Assembly (NCBI GenBank): GCA_013399895.1
Contig: VXBA01000881.1
Location: 5,368,770-5,432,769 of the forward strand
Source: Serilophus lunatus
Taxonomy: Eukaryota > Chordata > Aves > Passeriformes > Eurylaimidae
Length of the DNA: 64,000 nt
Direction: 5' to 3'
The notes beneath the pieces were generated by a model, which was not told the DNA's origin, searched no databases, and saw only the letters and a program-made list of their open reading frames with translations. Below are positions 54,171 to 64,000 of this stretch, piece by piece (the first letter of the stretch is position 1; every line of letters starts with the position of its first letter). A program made the translations under genes and the position numbers.

Positions 54171-57100
54171 GGAAGCATGAAGGATATGGCAGAGATCAGT
54201 CCCAGGAGGCCCTGCCTTCACTGCTCTGCCCAGGGACCCAACACACTCCTGCTCCCAAAGCAGAGAGCCTCTTGTGCCTCCTGGAGCAGCAGCTCTTGGC
54301 CATCAGCAGGGACCTTAGTCAGGACCCGGGTATGGCAGTGCAGCTACTTCTGGCGACTGGAGCAGGAATGTCATTAAAAACCACAAGCTGAAGGTTTTTT
54401 TGGACATGATCTGCTTTCCATCAGAGCACGTGGATCACTGAGAATGCTCCTTCCTTAATGTGGCATTGATTTATAAATGCACCAGCTCCCCCAGATCTCC
54501 CTCTGGACAGAGGTTGGTCTCCACTGCCCACTGGTTACCTGCTCCCTCTCTTATTTTTAAAACACTGCTACAACATTTATGTTTTCCCAAACTTCTGGAA
54601 CTCCTTTGGTCTTCCCAGATTTATTACAAATTGGCAGCCAGGATTCAGAAAGCTGCTTTGCCAATTTGTTTAAAACAAACAGGCTCCGAAGTTGCTCGAG
54701 TTTCAAAGACTTTGAAACGTCATCTTGGGTTTAACACCCTCCCTGGTTACCAGTGCAACGGGAGGTATTCTGAGATCTTCATACAAGCAAGGACATCATC
54801 CAGCTTCTGCCCAAACACAGGAAATGTTTTACTTCTCTGTATCATCAGCAGTCAGTTGGTTTTTCAACCTTTCTCAACTATATAAAAACCATTGATAAAA
54901 TTTGTTTTGTTAAACGGATAATAAAATACTTCTCACTGCCCCACGATGTACTTGCTGTGCTTTTCCAGTTATCTTTAGCTTTCCTTATCAACTGCCTACC
55001 TTTCAAAATACTGACTTTACAGTAACAGCTACTTATCTCCAACCTTTGTTTTGCAAATTGCTCATAATGGAATCTATTTAAAAGCTAAAACATGATTACT
55101 GGGACAGACTCACCGCAAAATCAGAGGAGAACCAGGAGCACGGAGTACCCAGCACTGGTCAGAGCTGCTGTTTCTTTCAAGGGTTGAAGGCAAAACCCAA
55201 GAGAGTTCAGCCAAAATCAAACGAGATACATGCTTTTGGCACATCTATTCATTTAACTGGCTATCTAATCTCCATAAACCACTGCAGAAATGCAGACCAA
55301 AAGCTATATTTGGTGAGTTTTGTAATTTCTGTTTGTCTTCATAAAAATAAAACTCAGAGCACCTGCTGCAGGCACCCAGCCCCTGCCCTCAGCCTGAGGA
55401 GCACCAGGGGCTCTGCTGCTGCCCCACCAAAACTACTTAGCAAAGCCAAGAGCCATGTCCTACAGCTACAGGAAGATGCCAAACTTGAAGTTTTTCCAAT
55501 ATCAGAAAGCAGCAAAATTTGCCACGGGTTCCTGCACTCCACAGACTGCAATAACTCCAACTATCAAACCACAGTGAGTGGGAAGTGTCCCTGCCCTCCC
55601 ACAGCCTGAGCCAGAGGGGCCAAGGCAGGCTGTGACCTTGGTGGGTCCCACTCCCGCAGAGGCTGAGCAGAAGCTCCCCCCCGTGCCCCAAGGCAGGGCA
55701 CACACAGCTGCTCCATTCAGCCTCAGCAAACCTTGTTTATGACCCAAAGTGGTTTTAAAGTTGAATTTATGAAGTGCCTGGCAAAGATGGAGCAGCGAGT
55801 GGCAACACTTCCAGATCTCCTGAAACCACAGCATCCAGCCTGGAGACTCCAGGGAGGAGTTCCAGGCAGGTCTCACCACGTTCCACTGGGTTTACAGTTC
55901 ACTAGAACAACTCTGCAAGGAAAATGTAACTTCCCATGTGCAGAGGTGAAACTGCCACTCACTGAACCTTCCAGCAAAATACTCTGCAGCTCAGAGGCAG
56001 CTCAGACAGAGCTTTGCTTACCACAAGGCATTTCAAGCCATCAAACCAAATGTTCTGCTTATAAACAAAGGAAAAGACAAGAACACAGAAAAAAGCTCAA
56101 GCACATCTCACAGCTCAGGAAAGGCAGAAATGGCCATTTCTGAACAAATTCTCTCAAGACAGTCCAGAAAACAAAAGCCTACAGAGAATTAATAAGATTT
56201 AGCAATTACACAGAAAGCAGGTAGCTGTAGGAAAACCCTGGGATCGTTTGAGGCAAGGGCAAGATAAACACAAGAGATGAGAGGGGGAAAAAAAGAAACA
56301 TGTAAAACAATGATGCCTAGACCAAAAAAAACGACCCCACTTGCCTCTTTTCCATATTGAAAAGGAACTGAAATTAAAAAACAACAAATTAAAACTAAGG
56401 AAATGAAATTCCACAGCACACCACGCACATGAAGCCTCTGGGACATATTGCCACAGAGCAATGTGGGAGTAATTCAATAAAATATTGGAAGTGGATCTAC
56501 ATAATAAGAACATCTGCAATTCCATTAACAGAATGAAAAGAGAGTACACTGCATAGAAACTTTCCTCCAGCCAGGCATAAACAAACCAGTAATTAATGTG
56601 ACCAGAGAGTTTTCTCCTGCACAGGCAGGTTATTCCACATTTGCCTGCACTCCACTCTGGGGCTTTCCTGTGCCCATGGTAAGATGGTGCCTGAGTAGGT
56701 GGGCTGTGATCCCAGGCAGTTTGGCAAGCTCTGCCTCTGTGGATAGAGATCACATTTCAGTTTTCAGCAGCATATTGTGCAGCTTCTCAAAAAGAGAAAC
56801 AACAGTACCTACCTTTTCATTATTTTATTTTTTTTAAGCAGGGATTATCCTCTGTGACACAAAAAGGGCAGATGAAATTTCAGCCAAACCTGTTAAATAA
56901 ATACCTGTGGAGTAGTGAGCCACCCTGGAATGCTCTGGTAGAAACACAGCTATTTTGGGAAGTTCTCAGCACCTGAAAAATTTGGTTTACTGAGGAAATA
57001 AATCAGATTTTGTCTGGAGGGGCTTCTACTGGAGAGCCCCCATGGTTAACCCTAACAACAAGGATCCTCAGGTGCAGCTTCCTGCACATTCATACTCCTG

Positions 57101-59358
57101 TGTTTTAGGCTAAATGGAGTCTGAGAAAGTCTGATAGTGAGAAAGAACTGCAGTAGGTGCTTCAGGAGGGGACAGGGTCTGCCTGTCTCCAGGAGAAGAG
57201 GTGAGGGAACACAGGCAAAGTGCAGCCACAAAACTCAGGTGGCATAGGAGCCACTGGGGACCAGGGGGCCCCAACTTTCCCACCATCCACAAGCAGCTCA
57301 CTGCCAGATGATTTCTGCACATCTGGCTCAGCCTTGGCACCTCAGAGGTCAAACACGCCTTTCCAGCAGAGCCCCAAAACCACTTCTGGCCAGAACCCCA
57401 CCAGCCACCTTGACATTTTTGCCCACAAAAGGCCTTGCAAATCCAAGAGCTCCTCATGGAAAAATCTATGGTTTGTGAGCTGCAGGAGGGAAAGCAGGGT
57501 GCAAAGAGCCACCACCTCCCTTCCAGCCCAGGGAGACAAGCCCTCACCTCCCAGCACCACCACCTCCACAAACCCCCTCCACTTCCAGCACCTCTCCAAA
57601 GGTGTCTGTGCTTCATCCAGAGCACAGCAGATCCCAAGCTGAGAGCCAGGTAAAGCTGGAAGGCCCCTACCTGCCTCTCCTGGGGTCTGCTGAGCACAGG
57701 GAACAACTGCCTTGTCTCTTTTGAGCTCCACAGGTTGAGCCAGGCTGTAGTTTCGACATTCCTTGCAACTTTCCACCAGCACACATGATATGTTCAAACT
57801 TGAGTAACTCCTCCCTCCTCCCTCCCTCTGCACACACAGACAGGCCCAGGAGATGGCCCTGCCTCTATCATCCCAGTTCCTATAGCAACTCCTGACCCAG
57901 CAGATGGAAACAGAGCTGTTTTCTAGGCAAATCTGCCTTCTTGGATTCCTCTGCTCTTCCCTGCTGTTGGCCCCTCCTTGCTCCAGTGCTCTCCCTGGGG
58001 GCTGCTCCGCTGGCACTTGGCCCAGACTTTGCCTGGAGGAAGGCCAAGCTTTGAATTCATTTAGTAAAACCACAACATAAAGCAGCTCTCCTGCTCAGGA
58101 AGCAGGGCCCGTGTAGTCCCAGGGGCAGAGCCAGCCTGCACCTTCTTGTTTGACACGGCTGCCTGTGCTCCCAGGGAGGATCCCAGCAGCAACTCCACAC
58201 TCCACACCTTCCTCCTTCCCCAGTCTGAGTCATCCACGTGGGGAAGGTAAAAAGCAAAGACAGAAGTAGTTATTTATTAAGCAAGTCCAGCCGACAGAGT
58301 TATTGTAACCCCAGGCACTTCTCAGATATTTGGATTTCTGCTTCCAAAGTCTTTCCTGGAAGAGGGAGAGTCCAGCAGTGACCTCAGGGCTCTCTGCGTG
58401 TCCATCCCAACACTCACCCCTACTGCTTTCCTCAGGTTGGGGTCCCACAGCAGTGAAGGTCACCAATGCAGCTGTCAGACAGCTGTGTGACATCACATCC
58501 AGTTCCTTTCCTCTTAAAAACACAGAAAGAGAAGGGGAATTACAGAACAACACCAGACTGTGGCACTTTGGGGGTGATAATTACCATGGGTGACAGTGGG
58601 AACCTCACGGGCAGGTGACACTGCTGGACAAGCAGGCTCACAGCAGGAGGAGGCTCTGAGCTGGCCACAGGGGCCAGCAGGCTGTAGGCACCTGGAGACC
58701 ACCCCCACCTGCCACAGGGGCTACAAAACTGCTGCAAAGCTACTCCCAGTACCAGCTGCCACCACTGCCCACGTGGGCTGTGCTGCAAAGCCACTGCTGT
58801 GGGCAGAGCCCTGGAGGGTGGCAGGGCACACCACGCTCAGCTGGGTGACAAGGTCACTGGGGTTTGAGAGGAACATCACCTGAGGCCGTGGGATACACCC
58901 CCAGGAAGGGCAGAGACACAGCAGCAGAGGGAGACTGAAGAGCAGATGGATTTTGGTAACTTGCCTGTTCTGAATGACAGGTGTCTCCCTGTCTCCTCCA
59001 AGGAAACTGCTCAACAGGGGAACGGCTGCAATGTCCTGTTTGGACACCTGGCAGGTAAAAACGTCCTCCTGGGGTCAGAAGTGCAGGGCTGTGACAGCAG
59101 TGCTGGGGTGGGAAGTGGATCCAGAGCTGTACAGGACTCACAGAGATTCCACAGCAAGAGGCTGAGAAGGGGGGACAGCAGCCATTCAGCCCCTTCTTCA
59201 GATTCCCATGTGCTGCACCAGCTTCAAGCAGGAACAATACCAAAGCCTCAACAGAAGCAGCAAGTATTTTGGTTATCCCAAGGGAAAAAAAGGAAGCAGA
59301 CATACCACACTGTGTCCACACCAAATCCCAGCTGGAAAATACTGCTGTGAGCTGAAAG
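54171..59358. other. No recognisable gene
   Basis: About 5 kb with no coding exon, RNA gene or well-preserved repeat recognised. The longest open frames (up to 243 codons on the minus strand at 57342-58073) show no domain or family motif. Confidence 0.5.
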
Positions 59359-59655
59359 ACACAGAATCACAGAACCACAGGATACCCTGAGCTGGAAGGG
59401 ACCCACCAGGACCATCCAGTCCAAGCCCTGGCCCTGCACAGGCCCATCCCCAAGAGTCCCCCCTGTGCCCCACAGGATCATCCCAACCCTCCTGCAGCTC
59501 TGGCAGCCTTGGGGCTGTGCCCACTGCCCTGGGGAGCCTGGGCAGTGCCCAACCCCCCTCTGGGCAAAGAAGAGCCTTGGCCTGAGCTCCCCCCTGACCC
59601 TGCCCTGACACAACTCCAGCCCATTCCCCTGGGTTCTGTCACTGGTCCCCACAGA
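59359..59655 (-). mobile_element. CR1 LINE fragment
   Basis: ACAGAATCACAGAACCACAG, GACCATCCAGTCCAAGCCCT, then CTGGCAGCCTTGGGGCTGTG and CCCTGACCCTGCCCTGACAC. It is closely similar in layout to the 9508-9760 copy. Confidence 0.9.
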
Positions 59656-62600
59656 GAACGTGGTCACTTGTGCAGCCAGATGCCACCTTGCTCTCTCATA
59701 CTCCTCCCCTCCTCTGTAACCCATCCCAGCCACACAATCCACCTCTGGAAGGGAACAGAAAACCATTTTCCTTTCCCCCCTCCCCCACCTTGGAGTAATT
59801 TTTCAAGGTGTGAGTTAATCAGCTCAGAGGGATGGGATAATCCCCAAGGCCCAGACAGGGTTTGGGGCAGAAACACATGACCAGCTGTAGGGTGGATGGG
59901 GCAAGACATCAGGCCCCCTCCTCCCTGGCAAGCCCTGCTCCAGGGGAGTGTCACTGAGGCTGACAGCACTGGTAAGGCCCTGCCAAGGCCTCTCCTGCCA
60001 AAACAAGGATTCCTGCCCTGTCCACACAATGGTGCACAGGAGCCAAGCTGGATAGAAGGGTAAAACAATTCCCTTGGCAGGACACAGGGTAGGTTGCAGC
60101 AGAAGGAAACACTGGACACCCACTAACAAGGAGTCCAGGAGTGACATCAATAAAAGCACCAAAGCAGATGCAGATCACAGAAGCAACATCAAGGCTGCAG
60201 GGAAAGCTCTGCATTTCCCTGTGGCTCTGAGAGGAGCAATGGCCCAACTCAAACAGACCTGAGGAACTGCTCTCCCCGGGGAAGGACAGTGCTGGGGAGG
60301 CACAAAAACACTGCTGGAAAAGCGCTGAGCTTGCAGCCAGACTCACTTCAGCAGCTCAGCACAGAAACAGGCTCTGCTGGATGCCCTGGGAGATGTAACC
60401 CGATCCCACAGTACACATCCACTAATCAATCGAGGGATAAAGCACAGCAGAAAACAGCCTTTTTTTTTCTTGTTCACTGGAATGAGCCCAAATATGCACA
60501 ATAACAGATCCCACTCTGAGCTATTGCAAACCCAAGTGCTTTGGAGAGTTTTGCATCTCCCATCTCAGAGGGAGCATATTTCTGCAATAGCATCACTGGG
60601 GCTCAAATTGTGTGTTTGAGAGACTTCCTAATGACCTCATAGCAGCACATGTGACCACTAAGTCATCTCCTCAAAGGACCAGGAATAACATCAACAGACC
60701 CTGTTTTGGTTTTGCACAGAGCAGCTTTCTCAGGCCAGGGCTGGCACCAGCAGAGTTTCTCCAGCAGGTTGTGTTTGGCATTGGAAAAGATCCATCCAAT
60801 TAACAGATGAAGACCCATTAGTACATACTGAGCTCCATACACAAATTTAGACAAAAAAGCTTTTTTTGATCCTGATGCAGGTTTGGTTTAAGGCATCTCA
60901 GTGGTAGCATGATTCCCAGAAGTTTTTCAAAAGCATTTTAAGGAGAGATGAGGTGTACTCACGAAAGACAAAACAACGTCTTGAAAGGGTTTTGATGGTT
61001 TTTTTTCCTCCCAGTGCTTAAAAATAACCTGCTCTGCTGAGAAACAAAGCAGGAATTTGAATTTTGTGGGTGATGAACTGGTGAGCTGAGCTGATCACAC
61101 TGGGAAGCTGCCTTTTGCTGTCCCCCCACTGGGGGAAATAAATGAATGAACACCTCTGACCATGTTGGCACTAAGGGGAAGGCAAGCAGAGAGAGACAGC
61201 CTGAGACACTGATGGCCTTGAGCTGCTGAGGGGATCCCTCCTCTCTTGCAGGAGCCTTGTGCCTGGTGAGGAAAAGCTGCATATTCTCACTGTAAAAATG
61301 TCAAGAGACATGCAGCAGACCTGTGATTTTTGGCCAGAGAACTGCCCCAGTTACCACCAGTGAGATGGGAACACACATCTGAGTGAGAATAAGGCACATG
61401 CTCGTTAATCAGCACCTTAGAGCTCCTTCTGCCAGGTCTCACAACAGGCTGTTCCCACAAAACCACCTGCCCCATGGTCCTTGTACTCCCTGCCTCCCAC
61501 CCAGCACAGCACCAGCAGCAATTCCACCTGCCTTTATCTGGGAAACACAGCAGGAGCTGGTGATCCTGTAAGGACCAACATTTGTCACACAGGATCAGGA
61601 CAGCACTGGAACAGCCTTGGGCCAAACAGGGACACAGGAGTGGAAGAGCACAGGACAGTCCCCCTGAGGAGGCTGGACCTGCACAGTGTCCAAGCTTTTT
61701 ATTCTTTCAGTGAGAGGTGGTGAAAGCCAGTTCCCACCTTCACCTTTCCAGAAACTTTTGATGGAACACAGAAGGCTGCTGTAAAAGTGCTCTGGTTACA
61801 CCCCACAGCCCTGCCCTGCCCTTCCCACAGTGGGAGAGCCTGTTCACTGCCACTGCCCCAGCTGAACATCTGCTCAGCCCAGCTCTGAGATCCACTTCAG
61901 CCACAAACCTGGGAAAAGAGGGAAGCTCTGGGACAGAACAAGTCTGAAATGTGTGTGACACCCTCCAGGAAACACTGACACACCTCCCCAGCCAGGTGCT
62001 GCCTTAGAGCTGGTCTGCAGGACAACAGGAGCTCCAGGGATGATCAGACAGTGCATGCAGTGACACTGGGGACACCTGGTGTGGAACACACCCTTCCCAA
62101 GGGGTTTAAATCCATAAAACAACGGATGCAAGGGGAACAAAGCCTTCACACACCTCCCACCCCGTGCCAAGGAAGCTTCTCCTGCTCTAAAAGGAGAGCC
62201 TTTGAGAGAGCAAGTACCACAGCACAGGGTCTCCTTTACCCCTCACTCACCTTCCAAATCACCAAAACAAGGACAACCTCTGGCCCAGCCATGGGACAGA
62301 TACATCCTCCTGCCCCCAACAGATAGAATTCTGCAGCTGAGACAAGCTGCTTGTCCTGGGCACACAGGCAGCTGCTCAGTGCAGCCTTGCTGGACACAGG
62401 AGCAGAGGCCTCAGCACTGCTTTGGCACCACAGCTCCCTCACCCAGGGCTCAGAATGGCTGGGGAGGTGGCAGTGGGGGAGCAACAACTCTGCCCCAGCC
62501 ACAAAAATGCCACTCAAGAGCTTTAATGGAACCAGGAAAGATCCAACCAGCAGCAGTTCCCTGATCCACGTGCCCTGCATTTTAAACAACACTGTCCCCA

Positions 62601-64000
62601 CATCATGGGCTGCCTGAAAGGTGGTGGGTGATGAGAGTGAAGAAAAGTGGTACTTGCAGCCCCAGGTCAGAAGCAGGGGAGTGAGAGCAGCTCAGCTTTA
62701 GCTGTTGTAATGGCTCCTGGCTCAGCAAGGACACATTGCAAACACTCTCCCTGCCCATCTTTGCTGATGTAACTGTGAGAAAGGGGCAGAGAAAACCATT
62801 ATCTGCAAACAGCCATCCCTCCCTGTCCCTGGACACCAGGACCAGCCCAAGCAGGACATCTCAAGCCTCTCTGCTTGATGAGCCAAGAACCCTCTGGTGT
62901 CCTGCTGCAGATGAGGGTCACTGCCATGGCAGGGAAGGGCTCAACTCCCACAAGATAAAAACCTTTTGTGTGGGCTTTTGGCACCTAATCCCTGGAAGCA
63001 GTTGGTATATCCAGCAGGCACAAGGCCTCTTTCAAAGCTGACTTTTCTACACCACCCTTCCCATGGTCCTCCCCACCTCTGCAGCAGCTCTTCCTGCTCT
63101 CCATGCCTGTGATGAGTTTGGAGCAAGGAGTTCTGAGAAGCAGAGCTACACAGGTCCTGGCACTGCTGGGGACAAAGCCCTGCTGTCTCACCCACAGTGA
63201 CCCTTCACCACATCTGTTCCTCTCACCCAGAAACTTCCCAGGTGAATCTATGTTGGAATATTACAGCTCCCAACTACAAGCTGTGAGGACCTGAGAAGAC
63301 CAATGTCTGAGTACTGATCCCAAACCCAGCCCAGAGGAAAGCTAATCAGCTTCTTTCACTGGAGATTTTATGCCAGAGACATGGAAAATAACAGCAGGAA
63401 ACCAAAACAAGCCATAAGCACTTGTTCTAAGCTTCACAGAGGAGATTCAGCACCAGCCATTCACTTTTCCCAGAAAGGGACACCAACCCAACAAGACCAT
63501 GGAACAGAGCTCAGCTTGGGGCTGCAATGCCACTGCAGTACACAGATCCCCAGGAAAAAAAGAAGTAAGTGGTGCATGGAAGACCCAGTGGTAACAAAAG
63601 AGCTGTCAGCCAGTGTTAGCCTGTAGCTGACACCCCCAAACCCCTGCACAGCTGCTGTCCAGCCTCCTCTGGCCACACAACCCCAGAGCTGACCTCTGCA
63701 CACACACAGAGCAGCTGGCCACAGTGACCGCCACATGTCTGTGATGCCTCAGCAAGGACCACCATCTTCAAATAGCCAGAGCACACAGAAGCCCCTGCTC
63801 CCAGCCCTTTGTCTGCCCTTTCTGGCATGGAAACAAAAGGCAGGAGCAGTTGGGATGCACAGGATAAAGGGCCCCTCCACAAGTGAGGATTCATAACCCA
63901 CCCAAGGACACTTCTCACCCCACACCACCAGACTCATCCCCCAAGGGCTGGTTTGCACTCCAACAGGAGCACAACATGGATCTCCAGAGCACAAGGCACT
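59656..64000. other. No recognisable gene
   Basis: About 4.3 kb to the window end with only short open frames. No exon could be tied by splice phase to the receptor gene or to any known family. Confidence 0.5.

Noticed and set aside
57342..58073. 243-codon open frame on the minus strand
   Set aside because: No domain, family motif or matching splice sites; composition looks like ordinary non-coding DNA.

Overview
The window is avian nuclear DNA, most likely from a songbird. It holds compact vertebrate genes with GT-AG introns, about sixteen fragments of the bird LINE CR1 in both orientations, and one tRNA-headed SINE with a CR1-type tail that looks like the passerine family TguSINE1. No bacterial, viral or CRISPR features were seen.

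Three protein genes can be built exon by exon. (1) The 3' part of a beta-tubulin gene on the + strand (exons 97-207 and 564-1624) has a class IVb tail and fits TUBB4B; its first two exons lie before the window. (2) A minus-strand gene follows tail-to-tail, with five solid exons between 15013 and 5876 and a doubtful sixth at 3978-3865. It encodes a FAM166/CIMIP2 ciliary microtubule inner protein and best fits CIMIP2A (FAM166A). TUBB4B and CIMIP2A are also tail-to-tail neighbours on human 9q34.3. (3) A complete discoidin domain receptor tyrosine kinase lies on the minus strand, with 16 coding exons from 46470 to 18715. All exon phases agree and give 873 residues: signal peptide, discoidin and discoidin-like domains, transmembrane helix, long tyrosine-bearing juxtamembrane region and intact kinase.

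The main point of interest is the receptor. Human DDR1 is at 6p21, close to TUBB, and DDR2 is at 1q23. This gene sits in a 9q34-type neighbourhood beside TUBB4B, and its sequence mixes DDR1-like and DDR2-like features. 6p21, 1q23 and 9q34 belong to the same ancient MHC paralogon, so the gene is plausibly a third DDR ohnologue, retained here and absent beside TUBB4B in human. A decayed second copy of one of its kinase exons lies inside its own juxtamembrane intron.

Layout: 1-1780 TUBB4B; 1780-3725 gene-free; 3725-15013 CIMIP2A, whose introns hold a 20-bp minisatellite, a 40-base poly-C run, the SINE and CR1 pieces; 15014-17400 intergenic with CR1 and a cluster of short palindromes; about 17400-46544 the receptor gene with its 3' UTR; 46545-64000 no recognisable gene, only CR1 pieces, and presumably the receptor's upstream region or first intron, because the start-codon exon has a splice acceptor at its 5' edge.
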